Assembly: GCA_023213315.1 (NCBI GenBank)
Contig: JAKCPI010002824.1
Location: 143,395-207,394, forward strand
Origin: Euborellia annulipes
Taxonomy: Eukaryota > Arthropoda > Insecta > Dermaptera > Anisolabididae
Direction of reading: 5' to 3'
Length of the DNA stretch: 64,000 bases
The notes below the pieces were generated by a model. The model saw nothing but the letters and a program-made list of their open reading frames with translations. It had not been told where the DNA came from and made no database searches. Shown here one piece after another: positions 1 through 11,780 of this stretch. Numbering within the stretch: the first letter of the stretch is position 1; each line of letters begins with the position of its first letter. A program made the position numbers and the translations under genes.

Positions 1-655
1 ATTTAATATATTTATGAGAAGCATCTCTTTGATTGAAGACAAAATTTTTGAAATTTTATTTTTTCTCAAAAGATTGAATTTTTTATAGATAAATATGCAG
101 TCTTTTATTCTTATAGTTAAATAAAGTTTCGAATAAAATTTTATAAAAGCATAAAAAGATGAAATCAATCAATTTGTCAATTATTTCAAACGATGGGAGA
201 GCATCAATTTGTTTTTTCTAATTCAATCTGCGCCCAGAGTGCAGCCATGGAGCCTCGCTTCACTCTTGTCTAGGCTTTTCTTCACGCGCAAATTCGCTTT
301 TCAAAAAGTCGCTCTATCTCTCTTATTTGTCGTTGGATTTGTGGAAAAATGCAAAACTGGTCTTTTCGATCAATTATAAAGCTATAGACAATTTTTTTAT
401 TTAACTACGATCACATAAAATGGGGGTTTATTTATTGCCTTTTACATCTTCAAATTTTAAATGCCTCTTTCATTTTCTAATTATCCTAATTTATTGTTTT
501 TTAATTAAATAAACACATTTAGGCCTTGATATTGATTAAATAACTTAGTATATAAAATATTCAAGCAAAATCAATGAAATTTTAGTCTCAAAACGTTCTG
601 AAATTTATTTTGACATATTAATTTTTACTTTCTCTTAAAATTCAAAAATCAATTA
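1..655. repeat. Long inverted repeat arm, left
   Basis: Pairs with 4573-5254 almost throughout. It is cut at the window edge. The same sequence family forms the arms at about 8890-9420 and 13860-14540. Confidence 0.8.
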
Positions 656-1633
656 TTTTTACTTTCTCTTACCTCTATATATATGTTAATATATATAGAG
701 AGAGAAAGTATTGGATTCATGTCAAAAATTCGATGTCGAGATTTTGATGGATCTTCACGTTTTGAAGTCCCCTGAATCCAAAAAAGTGGTTTTCGCGACA
801 TGGTCTGTCTGTCTGTCTGTGTGTCTGTGAACAAAATATCTCAAGAACGAAAAGAGCTAGGAAGTTGAAATTTTATATTTAAGTTAGGCACCCCCATGGG
901 ACGTGACACAAAGCTTTTGAACAAAATCTACCAAAGAGTACTAGTACTTTACTGATGCACTTTTTCAGTTTTTTTCGATTTTCTCAAAATTTGCTCCAAC
1001 GATTTTTTTTAAAATTCTTATATCAACTATTTTTTAGTTGCTCTTTAAAATGTATATTCTCATTTTGTGATTGAAATCTTCTGAAGACCACTTTACTCTT
1101 GTACTCCATAGAAAAGATAGGAGAAATGGTTGCCATGGTAACAAAATATAAACATTTTGCCATACTTATAAATTTTACATCGCCCACGGGGCGTGGTGTA
1201 GAGGTTAGCGTGCTAACCTCATATACCAAACGTCGCGGGTTCGGACCCCAGGCAGTCCGATGATTTTATTTAAGCCATCTGGATACCAGATGGCTTAAGC
1301 CATCTGGATACCAGATGGCTTAAATAAAAATGCCTGGACCCTAATATATATAAATTCATAAATAACGGTTATCGTAAATGTCTTATATGGCCTGAGCTGC
1401 CGAAAAGACAGTGTGAATGTGTGTGTGAGTGTGAATGAGAAAAAAGTGTGAATGTTTTTTTTTCTAAAAAAAAAAAAAAAATTTTACATCTTGAAAATCG
1501 AATGTACCGTACTGTCGGAAACTAAATACATGTCGACACAAAAAATCTGGTGTGACAAGCACAGAACACAACTTTCGATTACCGAAGATAAGAGAAAGTT
1601 GTGTGCTGTGCGCCAGTCACACCAGATTTTTTA
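656..1633 (-). repeat. R-family element with a SINE inside
   Basis: R runs from the terminal hairpin TACTTTCTCTTACC to the second hairpin ending CCAGATTTTTT. Conserved inner blocks are GGTCCCCTGAATCCAAAAAA, TTTTCGCGACATGG followed by a TG/TC microsatellite, TACTAGTACTTTACTGATG and GGTTGCCATGGTAAC. The SINE occupies 1182-1479. Confidence 0.8.
1182..1479 (+). mobile_element. tRNA-derived SINE
   Basis: tRNA-like head with an A-box-like TGGTGTAGAGGTTAGCG and a B-box-like GGTTCGGACCC, then a palindrome AAGCCATCTGG/CCAGATGGCTT (here tandemly doubled), a body with GGTTATCGTAAATGTCTTA and an A-rich tail. Flanked by AATTTTACATC on both sides (1171-1181 and 1480-1490). Confidence 0.85.
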
Positions 1634-2079
1634 GATGGTGTTCTCATTTTGCTCTCAAAATTGTTTGAAGACCACTGAACTCTTGTACTTCATAGGAAAG
1701 ATAAAAAATACACTATTTTCTCATTCACACACTCAGTCTTTTGCTTAACATAAATATAAAATTTCAACCTCTTAGTTCCTTCATGCTTTAAATTGAACAA
1801 AAACAGACACACAGACAGACCACGTAGCAAAAACCACTTTTTTGGATCCAGGGGCCTCAAAACGTGTATATCCATCAAAATCTCGACATCAAATTTTTTA
1901 CATGGAACCAATACTTTCTCTCCAGAACACAACTTTAGATTACCGAAGGTAAGAGAAAGTTGTGTACTGTGCGACCAGTCACACCAAATGTTTTAACTTA
2001 TATTAAAAAAAACTCCTTGTGTGTGTGTGTCTGTCTGTGTAATTTGCTTTTTTCTTAAATTTATTACACCCAATAAAAA

Positions 2080-2205
2080 AAAAATCTGGTGTGACTGGCG
2101 CACAGCACACAACTTTCTCTTACCCTTCGGTAAGAGAAAGTTGTGCACTGTGCTGGTCACACCAGATTTTTTGTGTCGAGATATATTTAGTTTCCCATAG
2201 CACCT
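2080..2205 (+). repeat. R-family 5' hairpin fragment
   Basis: AAAAATCTGGTGTGACTGGC to CACACCAGATTTTTTG, the first hairpin of R alone, followed by unrelated DNA. Scraps of R also lie at 1640-1990. Confidence 0.7.
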
Positions 2206-2586
2206 TAGTTTCAAACTTGCATTTTAAATGTTGATTGCTTGAAATAAACTATGGTTATTTTTCAAAATTTTAATCTCATATTTGGACATTTTATACACAA
2301 TATAGATTCGTAAATAAATACAAAATTTCATAAGAATTGGAAAAAAAAATTTTAAATGCGTAAAAAGTTCCAAAGGGGACCCCCTTTTGAATCGAAATTA
2401 ACATACAAATCCCTATAGGAAATTAACATTGGCCAAATGCGAAGATAAGGTAGAAAAATTTAAAACGCGTAGAAAGAGAGAAGATAATTTTGTGAGAGAG
2501 AGAGATATGTTTTCTCCGAAAAAAAAAATGGGCGTTGAAATAATAATTGATTTTTAATCTAATAAAAAGAAAAAGATTTAAATTCG

Positions 2587-2912
2587 GTTACCATGGCAAC
2601 CATCTTTCCTATGAAGCACAAGAGTAAAGTGTGCTTCAAACAATTTTGAGGGCAAAACGAGAATATACATTTGAAAGAGCATCTAAAAAATAATTGATTT
2701 TTTGAATTTTAATCAAAATCGTTAGAGCGAATTTTGAGAAAATCGAAAAAAACTGAAAAAGTACATCAGTAAAGTACTAGTACTTTTTGGCCGATTTTGA
2801 TTAAAAGCTTATTTTTCCGGTCCCGGGGGGTGTTTAACTTAAATATAAAATTTCAGCCTCCTAGCTCAATTCCTTCATGCTTAAAATTGAACACACACAG
2901 ACACACACACAC

Positions 2913-2954
<42 letters not shown>

Positions 2955-3108
2955 CATGTCGCGAAAACCACTTTTTTGGATTCAGGGGACCTCAAAACGT
3001 GAAGATCCATCAAAATCTCGACATCGAATTTTTGACATGAAACCAATACTTTCTCTCTATATATATATATATTACATATATACATAGGTAAGAGAAAGTA
3101 AAAAAAAA
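2587..3108 (+). repeat. R-family element, left-truncated
   Basis: From GGTTACCATGGCAACC to GGTAAGAGAAAGTAAAAA with a (CAGA)n microsatellite at 2895-2952 in the usual place. Confidence 0.8.
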
Positions 3109-3400
3109 CTGCAGCAGCAAAATATTTTTATTTCTCTATTAATATTTTAAAAACCATTTTACGTTCGCCACATAACACGTAACGCCTTTTTTGACGATTT
3201 TCTAATCCCCCCCCCCTGTCACAGTTAGTCACATACAAACCCCATCTACAAATATTGTCACATCATAAAACTACCCTCCCCCCCCCCCCGCGAATAAAAT
3301 TTCTTGTACAAAATTCCAAATTTCTTATCATTTTATCTTTTTTTTTTTTATAGTAAAATTTCCCTCGTGACTCAATTTTATAAATTCAACTTAGAATTGT

Positions 3401-3590
3401 GCCCTCGGGGCTTGGTGTAGGGGTCAGCGTGCTAACCTCGCATACCAAACGTCGTGGGTTCGGACCCCAGGCAATCCGATGATTTTATTTAAGCCATTTG
3501 GATACCAAATTGTTTAAATAAGAATGCCTGGACCTCCAAATTAAGAGTGGGGAGATTGGAGGTGCTAATAAAGAGACAGAAAAAAAAAAA
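3401..3590 (+). mobile_element. tRNA-derived SINE, short copy
   Basis: Same head (GTGTAGGGGTCAGCGTGC, GGTTCGGACCCC) and the palindrome AAGCCATTTGGATACCAAAT, but a different, shorter 3' part ending in an A tract. No clear target duplication. Confidence 0.75.
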
Positions 3591-3740
3591 CTGTTTGAAA
3601 ATTTTATATAGGTCTACAGATAAAAGTGAATTTTTTTTTTGCTTTTAAATGCAAAAAACTACATTCAAAGATCTCTTTTCCTTCTAAAAATATATATTTT
3701 TTCCTTATTACTTGATAATCTCTTATTTATTGCTCTATAA

Positions 3741-3771
<31 letters not shown>

Positions 3772-3867
3772 CTGCTGGATTGCCTCGCTGTGACGTCACT
3801 CAATAATGAAAACACACACACACACACACAGAGGCTGCATCAACGGTCATTTGAAATTATGAATTTT

Positions 3868-4490
3868 TACTTTCTCTTACCTATGTATATATGTAATATA
3901 CTGTATATATAGAGAGAAAGTATTGGTTTCATGTCAAAAATTCGATGTCGAGATTTTGATGGATCTTCACGTTTTGAGGTCCCCTGAAACCAAAAAAGTG
4001 GTTTTCGCGACATGGTCTGTCTGTGTGTCTGTGTGTCTGTCTGTGTGTGTTCAATTTTAAGCTTAAAGGAATTGAGCTATGAGACTGAAATTTTATATTT
4101 AAGTTAAACACCCCCCGGGACCGGAAAAATAAGCTTTTAATCAAAATCGGCCAAAGAGTACTATTACTTTACTGATGTACTTTTTCAGTTTTTTTCGATT
4201 TTCTCAAAATTCGCTCTAACGATTTTGATTAAAATTCAAAAATCAATTATTTTTTAGATGCTCTTTCAAATGTATATTCTCGTTTTGCCCTCAAAATTGT
4301 TTGAAGCACACTTTACTCTTGTGCTTCATAGGAAAGATAGGAGAAATGGTTGCCATGGTAACAAAATATAAATATTTTCCCATACTTATAAATTTACACA
4401 TCTGAATTCGAAATATTCCCTTATGCCGGGAACTAAATACATGTCGACACAAAAAATCTGGTGTGCTGTGCGCCAGTCACACCAGATTTT
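3868..4490 (-). repeat. R-family element
   Basis: Complete from the ACTTTCTCTTACC hairpin to a shortened CCAGATTTTTTT hairpin. TG/TC microsatellite at 4015-4050. Confidence 0.8.
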
Positions 4491-4572
4491 TTTTTAATAA
4501 ATAAAAATTAATTGAATTATCAGCTCTTATCGTCACACACTTTTGAAAGCAAAATAGAACAGCATCAAAAAA

Positions 4573-5254
4573 ATAATTGATTTTTGAATTTTAAGAGAAA
4601 GTAAAAATTAATATGTCAAAATAAATTTGGAAAATCGATTTTTAATCATTTTCAGTACGTTTTGAGACTAAAATTTCATTGATTTTGCTTGAATATTTTA
4701 TATACTAAGTTATTTAATCAATATCAAGGCCTAAATGTGTTTATTTAATTAAAAAACAATAAATTAGGATAATTAGAAACTGAAGGCGGCAGTTTAAATT
4801 TGAAGATGTAAAAGGCAATTAATAAACCCCTATTTTATGTGGTCGTAGTTAAATAAAAAAATTGTCTATAGCTTTATAATTGATCGAAAAGACCAGTTTT
4901 GCATTTTTCCACAAATCCAACGAAAAATAAGAGAGATAGAGAGATTTTTTGAAAAGCGAATGTGCGCGTGAAGAAAAGCCTAGACAAGAGTGAAGCGAGG
5001 CTCCCTGGCTGCACTCTGGGCGCAGATCGAATTAGAAAAAACAAATTGATGCTCTCCCATCATTTGAAATAATTGACAAATTGATTTATTTCATCTTTTT
5101 ATGCTTTTATAAAATTTTATTCGAAACTTTTTTTAACTATAAGAATAAAAGACTGCATATTTATCTATAAAAAATTCAATCCTTTGAGAAAAAATAAAAT
5201 TTCAAAATATTTTGTCTTCAATCAAAGAGATGCTTCTCATAAATATATTAAATA
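4573..5254. repeat. Long inverted repeat arm, right
   Basis: Inverse copy of 1-655. Between the arms lie R copies, a SINE and a SINE-bearing R composite. No terminal duplication can be tested because the left edge is outside the window. Confidence 0.8.
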
Positions 5255-5377
5255 ATAAAATCCATCCCTTTAGACCTTTAGTTCAGTGCTTGTTAAATTT
5301 TTGAGTCGCGGCCCCGTTGGGTACAAATAAATATCTCACGGCCCCCCTATTTTTTTTTTTTTTTTAACATTCTCTTG

Positions 5378-5715
5378 CCTAAGTGTGTTCAATTTTAAGC
5401 ATGAAGGAATTGAGCTAGGAGAGGGAAATTTTATATTAAAGTTAGACACCCCCCTGAGGCGTGAAAATAAACTTTTAATCAAAATCAGTGAAAAAGTACT
5501 AGTACTTTACTGATGTAGTTTTCAGTTTTTTTCGATTTTCTCAAAATTCGCTCTAACGATTTTGTTTTTTAATTAATAAATCAATTATTTTTTAGATGCT
5601 CTTTAAAATGTATATTCTCATTTTGCTGTTGAATTCTTCTGAAGACCACTTTACTCTTGTACTTCATAGGAAAGATAGGTGAAATGGTTGCCATGGTAAC
5701 AGAATTTAAATCTTT
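5378..5715 (-). repeat. R-family internal fragment
   Basis: Covers the block after the microsatellite (GTGTTCAATTTTAAGCATGA) to GGTTGCCATGGTAAC. Both termini are missing. Next to it a hAT MITE begins. Confidence 0.65.
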
Positions 5716-5768
5716 TACTTTTTAGATTAAAATTCATATTATTTAGATACCCTTTTAAAAAGTACATC

Positions 5769-6059
5769 CATGGGCGTACCCAGCGAGGGGCAGGGGGGCA
5801 GCTGCCCCCCCCTAGAAGCAACAAAAAAAAAATTAAATGTTTATAAAGTGATGAAACGAAACAAAATTGGTGGTTGGCGACGGGGAATGATTCTTTTTGT
5901 TAGGACTCGAGGGTTTTTAGGCCTTTAATTCGAAGGCTTTACCCCTCTATATAAAAAAGAGCTATGTCACAATCTGGACGACCATGATCTGCCCCCCCCC
6001 CCCTGGACGACCATGATCTGACCATGCCCCCCCTAGATTTGATCCTGGGTACGCCCATG
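5769..6059. mobile_element. hAT-type MITE, 291 bp
   Basis: Termini CATGGGCGTACCCAG and CTGGGTACGCCCATG with AGTACATC on both sides (5761-5768, 6060-6067). Contains a tandem GGACGACCATGATCTG pair and C tracts. Confidence 0.85.
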
Positions 6060-7132
6060 AGTACATCAGTAATATTTTGTGAAAATTGTTTGAAGTACTC
6101 AAATCATTTCATCTAAATTAAATTTTACACTTTGATATTTAACATGTGATGATGAAGAATTGAAAGATTTTACATCTAACTAAATATATAACTATCATTT
6201 ATTTGGCAATATTCTCTGACTGCTTAATTAATTTTTTTTTTCTCGTTCAATTTTTATAATTCTTCCAAATGTCCAAATAAAAAAAATTATTTATTTATTG
6301 TTATGTTATTGATTTTTTTTTTTTAAGAGAAAGAATCTTTCTTAGAAAAGAGGGGCGGGGCCTGGCGCCTTTCTCCTCATCAACAATCAGAGCGGTGGGG
6401 TGGGGGAACCTGTCACCCACGACTCTCCCCTCCTTTGCACAAATTAAGAAGCTGAAAAAAATAACATAAGAAATGAATTAAAAATTTGATAATTCAATTG
6501 TCTATAACTCGAAAACGGCGCATCCAATTCGCATCGGATTTTTTGTAATGAGTTTAGAATTTCCTAGAGAATATTCGCATGGAACTAAAATTGAATAATT
6601 AAGAATATATTTTTTACTTTCTCTTACCTCTATATATATGTTAATATATATAGAGAGAGAAAGTATTGGATTCATGTCAAAAATTCGATGTCGAGATTTT
6701 GATGGATATACACGTTTTGAGGTCCCCTGAATCCAAAAAAGTAGTTTTCGCGACATGGTCTGTCTGTGTGTGTGTATCAGTGAACAAAATACCTCAAGAA
6801 CGAATAGAGCTAGGAAGTTGAAATTTTATATTTAAGTAAGGCACCCCCATGGGACGTGACACGAAGCTTTTGAACAAAATCTACCAAAGAGTACTAGTAC
6901 TTTACTGATGTACTTTTTCAGTTTTTTTCGATTTTCTCAAAATTTGCTCCAACGATTTTTTTTAAATTCAAAAATCAATTATTTTTTAGATTCTCTTTAA
7001 AATGTATATTCTCAATTTGTCATTGAAATCTTCTGAAAACCCCTTTATTCTGTACTCCATAGAAAAGATAGGAGAAATGGTTGCCATGGTACCAAAATAT
7101 AAATATTTTCCCATGTTTATAAATTTTACATC

Positions 7133-7361
7133 GCCCTCGGGGCATGGCGTAGAGGTTAGCGTGCTAACCTCATATACCAAACGTCGCGGGTTCGGACCCC
7201 AGGCAGTCCGATGAATTTATTTAAGCCACTTGGATGCCAAATGGCTTAAATAAGAATGCCTGGACCCCAAATAAATATAATTATTTATACAACGGTTATC
7301 GTCAAAGTCTTAAATGGCCTAAGTTGCCTAAAAGACTGTGTGAATGAGAGGAAAAAAAAAA
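7133..7361 (+). mobile_element. tRNA-derived SINE, first of a tandem pair
   Basis: Head with GGCGTAGAGGTTAGCGTGC and GGTTCGGACCCC, palindrome with AAGCCACTTGG, body, short A tail. Flanked by AATTTTACATC at 7122-7132 and 7362-7372. Confidence 0.82.
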
Positions 7362-7372
7362 AATTTTACATC

Positions 7373-7649
7373 GCCCCCGGGTGTGGCGTAGTAGGCAGCG
7401 TGCCTACCTCCTATACTAAACGTCGCGGGTTCGGACCCAGGCAGTCCGATGATTTTATTTAAGCCATTTGGATACCAGATGGCTTAAATAGAAATGCCTC
7501 AACCCACAATAGATAATATTATATTACAACGGTTATCGTCAAAGTCTTAAATGGCCTAAGTTGCCGAAAAGACTGTGTGAATGTGTGTGTGAGTGTGAGT
7601 GTGAATGAGAAAAAAGTGTGAATGTTTTTTAATTAAAAAAAAAAAAAAA
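7373..7649 (+). mobile_element. tRNA-derived SINE, second of a tandem pair
   Basis: Diverged subtype (GGCGTAGTAGGCAGCGTGCC head) with the long TG-rich tail. Flanked by AATTTTACATC at 7362-7372 and 7650-7660, sharing the middle copy with its neighbour. Confidence 0.82.
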
Positions 7650-7904
7650 AATTTTACATCTTGAAAATCGAATGTACTGTACTGTCGGAAACTAAATACA
7701 TGTCGACACAAAAAATCTGGTGTGACAAGCACAAAACACAACTTTCGATTACCGAAGGTAAGAGAAAGTTGTGTGCTGTGCGACAGTCACACCAGATTTT
7801 TTTTTTGAAGTAGGCCTTTTGTTGATTGATTTAATTTAAAACACGAGACATTCATCATCTCTTTATAACAATTCTTTCTCTCTCTTTCAATTAATATTAA
7901 AAAT

Positions 7905-7985
7905 CTTGCGGTTAAGCAAAGCCAAGCTCGGTGTAGCTTCGGGTGGGTGACCCCGAGGACTCAGAGTACGGAATGTTCCACGGTT
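7905..7985 (+). repeat. 5S rRNA-like fragment
   Basis: GGTTAAGCAAAGCCAAGCTC followed by TTCGGGTGGGTGACC resembles the 3' half of animal 5S rRNA including its internal control region. The 5' half is not recognisable. Likely a 5S pseudogene or the head of a 5S-derived SINE. Confidence 0.5.
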
Positions 7986-8149
7986 GTTAATATTTTTTAA
8001 AAATAAATTTATTTTCTATCAACCTCGACTTTGGTTTCAAGCTGAACAGCATGATTGAACAAACAAGCAGGGCCGTAAGGAGGGCGTGGCAAAACAGGCG
8101 CCCGCCAAGGGCGCAACTAGGCTGGGGGCGCAAAACAAAGGGGACCACC

Positions 8150-8325
8150 GACCTAGTTGTGAGCTGCACGCGGTTTTTATTTACCAACATTTTAATCAGT
8201 GAGGCGCTACGGGGGAGAGGGGAAATGGCCTCCGACAATTATATCAGCCCCTCTCTCCCGTAGAGCCTCACTGATTATATTGGTGGTAAATAAAAACATT
8301 GTGCAGCTCACAACTTGGAGGGAAG
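8150..8325. repeat. Inverted repeat around AATCAGTGAGGCGCTACGGG
   Basis: GTTGTGAGCTGCAC ... TTTTTATTTACCAAC and GGGGGAGAGGGG pair with their complements at the right side. A preceding CAGGGCCGTAAGGAG (8070) may be a hAT terminus whose partner I did not find. Confidence 0.5.
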
Positions 8326-8353
8326 GTAAAAAACAATTATTTTCCCTAAAAAA

Positions 8354-8508
8354 ATTAAATAAAGCTTGGCTCAAGTGGTTAATTCGTCCTCAAGCAATCT
8401 ATATTTTTTACTTTCTCTTACCCTATATATGAAATGTATAGAGAGAGAAAGTATTTTTCCATTCTCACGTAACCAAACTTCGCGAGTTCAAATCCACCTC
8501 CTGCACTT
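8354..8508 (+). mobile_element. tRNA-like SINE fragment split by an R terminal hairpin
   Basis: GCTTGGCTCAAGTGGTTAAT is A-box-like and GCGAGTTCAAATCC is B-box-like. Between them 8403-8456 is a mini R consisting only of ACTTTCTCTTACC, a short AT loop and GAGAGAAAGTA. Confidence 0.5.
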
Positions 8509-8610
8509 TTTTTTTTAATCGCGGGAAAATATGGGGGATGTGATGAGGATTAAGAATCTACTTTTGTTATTTTTGTATCTCAATTATTTTTCGAGTTATA
8601 CTCAAAAAAC

Positions 8611-9778
8611 GATACAAAATTTGAGAAGGCTTAATATCATTAAACATAAAGGGTAGAAGACATTTAAGATATCGAATAAATTCTGTATTTAATGCAGATA
8701 ACGAATCAATAAACACCAATTTTATATCTTTTTTAGTTTTTAGCCAATTTACGAAAATTCAAGCAATCATAGATGTGACTCTCTCTTATTAAATAGAGCA
8801 AACTAGTAATTGGCATAAATGTGTAAGATTCAGGATTTAGTGCTGATTTGAATGCAGTATTCACTATTTCGATATATTGAATAGTTTTTTTATTATTTTG
8901 AAAAGAAAAAAATTAATCTGTCAAAATTAATTAAAATCGATTTTATTATTTTTAGGACATTCCTTGGCCAAAAATGGATTGTTTTAGTTAGAATATTTTA
9001 TATTTTAATTTATTCAATCGATATCAAGCCCTAAATGTGTTTATTTAATTAAAAAACAATAAATTAAAAAATATTGGCGGGAGTTGACATTCGAAGTCGT
9101 GAGTGTCATCAATAAACCCTCATTTTATGTGGGCGTAGCTAAATAGAAAAATTCCCATGGCTTTATAATTGATTCAAGAGACCAGTTTTGCATTTTGCCT
9201 CAAATCCGTGAATAAATAAGAGAGATTTAGCGATTTTTTGAAAAGCGATCTCGCGCAAGGCGAAAGGCTTAGACAAGAGTTACGCAAGTCTCCCTGGCTG
9301 GTCTCTGGGCGCCGATCGAATTGGAAAAAAAATTTGATGCTCTTCCATTAGTTGAAATAATTGTCAAATTGATTGATTTCATCTGTTTATACTCAAATTT
9401 TATAAAATTTAATTCTAAAAATGGCTATAAAATCTTATAATGTTGCTAAATTAAGGGATCTTAGAAATTTTTTTATACATGTTGTGGGTTGTGTATAAAC
9501 AACGATTTGGTAAAATAAAATTAACAAGCCTCAAAAATTGAAAGCTGAATTGATAAAAACAACAAGGACTAGAATATTGTCACAAGAGGACATAAAATTT
9601 CATTCAATTCTGATTTGAAATGAAATTTTTTTTTTTTTTTTAGAGAGAGTCCCTTGAGAAAAATTGGCTCTGCATGGACCCCGAGCACATCGTTGAGCGG
9701 GTCTAAACCTTTAGAGCGCTAATTTAACGAAACCATTGGAGCTAGAAGGCTAGAAATTTTATATACACGTGGCAAACA
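8611..9778. repeat. Second long inverted repeat, left arm
   Basis: Begins ACAAAATTTGAGAAGGCTT and pairs with the right arm that ends near 14797. The arm continues beyond the hAT element at 9779-11240 (GATCAATGATCC at 11256). Confidence 0.75.
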
Positions 9779-9860
9779 CAGTGGCGTAGCAAGGATTTTG
9801 GCGCCATGGAGCGACTTAACTGCTGGCACCCCCCTCCCCCTCGAACACTAACATCAATCG

Positions 9861-10137
9861 CAGTGGCGTCATTTGGGGGGGGGGGGCAGGGGGGGGCATT
9901 TGCCCCTCCCCCAAGGGCTCTGATTTTTATAAAATTTTATATTATTCTAAATAAAATACTCCAAAATACATCTACGAGTATACAAACTGTACAAAATTAA
10001 ACAATTAATTACATTAAATATGTTTTGGCCAAATTTGAGTACCCATTTGTAAATAAATTTTAAGAAAAAAAAAATGTTTGCCCCCCCAAGAAAAAAATTT
10101 GCCCCCCCCCCAAGAAAAAGTTGAAATGACGCCACTG
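9861..10137. mobile_element. hAT MITE nested in a hAT element
   Basis: Ends CAGTGGCGTCATTT and AAATGACGCCACTG with target duplication ATCAATCG (9853-9860 and 10138-10145). G-rich and C-rich tracts lie just inside the termini. Confidence 0.88.
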
Positions 10138-10479
10138 ATCAATCGGTAACCGACTTTCACGCTCCTAGACCCCCACCCCTTCCCGCCCTTACTTATTATT
10201 ATTATAATTTCAGATTTTTTATTAAACCTAAAATGCAAATCTCAAATTTCTAAAATGATTAAAAAAAGTTTTTATATAAAAAAATTCCTCAGATTTCTAC
10301 ATCTTCATTTGGAGGCTCAGCATATATAATCTGTGTATAATACCAAAATTTAACCACAATATCTACTAAATAATTCAATGCTTTTTCTAATTTATTAGGC
10401 CAATATTAAAAGTAAAAAATTGGGTGTGGTTGTTGTTGTGTAAATATATAAGTATGGAAATTTATATTTTGTTACATAG

Positions 10480-10912
10480 CAACCTAGGAGAATCTATCTT
10501 TCCTATGAAGAACAAGAGTAAAGTGGTCTTCGAAGATTTCAATCAAAATGAGAATATAATTTTATAGAGAATCTAAAAATAATTGATTTTTGAATTTTAA
10601 AAAATCGTTGGAGAATTGAGAAAATCAAAAAACTGAAAAGTGATCAGTAAAGTATAGTATTTTGGTGATTTTGTTCAAAAGTTCGTGTCTCCCATGGGGG
10701 TCTAATAAATATAAAATTTCAATTCCTAGTTTTCGTTCTTGAGATATTTTGTTCAGACACACAAGAAGACACAAGAGACAAGAAGAAGAATTAAAATTTT
10801 GGATTAGGGGACTAAAGTGAAGATCCATCAAAATCTCGACATCGAATTTTGAATAATCAATATTTCTCTCTATATATTAACATATATATAGAGGAGAAAG
10901 TAAAAAATCATA
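10480..10912 (+). repeat. R-family fragment with many small deletions
   Basis: All R blocks from the GCAACC region to GAGAAAGTA are in order, but homopolymers and dinucleotide runs are repeatedly shortened (for example ACTAGTAC reduced to ATAGTA). Nested in the hAT element 9779-11240. Confidence 0.75.
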
Positions 10913-11449
10913 TTTAGTCAACAAAACAATATTTTTATTTTATTTTGTCTACTTTTAAAATTAAATTTGAATAAAACGGGATAATATATTTATTTATCTT
11001 TGGCCGTGAATCCTAAGGTTTGTCATTTTAAATAAAAAAATGCATAGATTTCTATCAAAAAACAACAGAGCAAAAATTAATTGATTAAAGGATCCAAATA
11101 ATTGTTTGTTCTACAAAAGGATCAAAATTTAGACAAAAAATTAAATAAAAAGTATTACTTATTAAATGTGCCCGGCGCCCCCACCCTGCCCTCCGCCCTG
11201 GAGCCGCCGCTCCACTCGCTCCTCTGTCGCTACGCCACTGGGCAAACATTCAGAGATCAATGATCCTTGTGACTTGAATATCTCCACTGTCTTTTTTTTA
11301 TTTTTTTTTTTTACTCCACTGTTTTAAGAGGTATAATTATGATGAATATACGGAAATAATGGTTCTTCAGCTAAAGATTTCACCATTTATTTTTTTCCTA
11401 TCATTCTATTTTACCGCGCTGCGGTAAATTATAATTTGAAAGTTTAAAA

Positions 11450-11770
11450 CACTTTAGATTCCAAATTCATAAATCAATTATTTTTTACATGCTCTTAAAA
11501 ATGTATATTCTCATTTTGCTCTCAGAATTGTTTGAAGCACACTTTACTCTTGTACTTCATAGGAAAGATAGGGGAACCAAATGGCTTAAATAAGAGGATT
11601 GCGTCTTTTTCCTTATCCTTTTCATTCATTGTATATTCAATATACTGTACAACTATACTGTATAACTATATTTAGGAAAGATAGAAGAAATGGTTGCTTT
11701 GGTAACAAAATATAAATATTTTCCTTTGTTTATAAAGTTTACATCTTGAAATATATCTCGACCATAGATC
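11450..11770 (-). repeat. R-family fragments with SINE scrap
   Basis: GCTCTTAAAAATGTATATTC to CTTCATAGGAAAGATAG, then a SINE scrap (CCAAATGGCTTAAATAAG), then a second piece GGAAAGATAGAAGAAATGG to TTTACATCTTGAAA. Confidence 0.6.
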
Positions 11771-11780
11771 TCAACACAAA

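Larger units (their letters stand above)
6611..7802 (-). repeat. R-family element carrying two SINEs
   Basis: Same R plus SINE composite as 656-1633, with a second SINE behind the first. All R landmarks and both terminal hairpins are present. Confidence 0.8.
9779..11240. mobile_element. hAT-type non-autonomous element, 1462 bp
   Basis: Ends CAGTGGCGTAGC and GCTACGCCACTG, flanked by GGCAAACA (9771-9778 and 11241-11248). Inside are a second hAT MITE and an R-family fragment. No coding capacity for a transposase. Confidence 0.85.

Noticed and set aside
1182..1265. Functional tRNA gene
   Set aside because: A and B boxes are present, but the cloverleaf is imperfect, the unit has a SINE body and A tail, and it is flanked by a target duplication.
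2797..3087. Open frames across R copies (for example reading THTHTQTDRQT and KREDPSKSRHRIF)
   Set aside because: They recur in every R copy in either orientation, run through the microsatellite, and have no start context or domain. They are repeat shadows.
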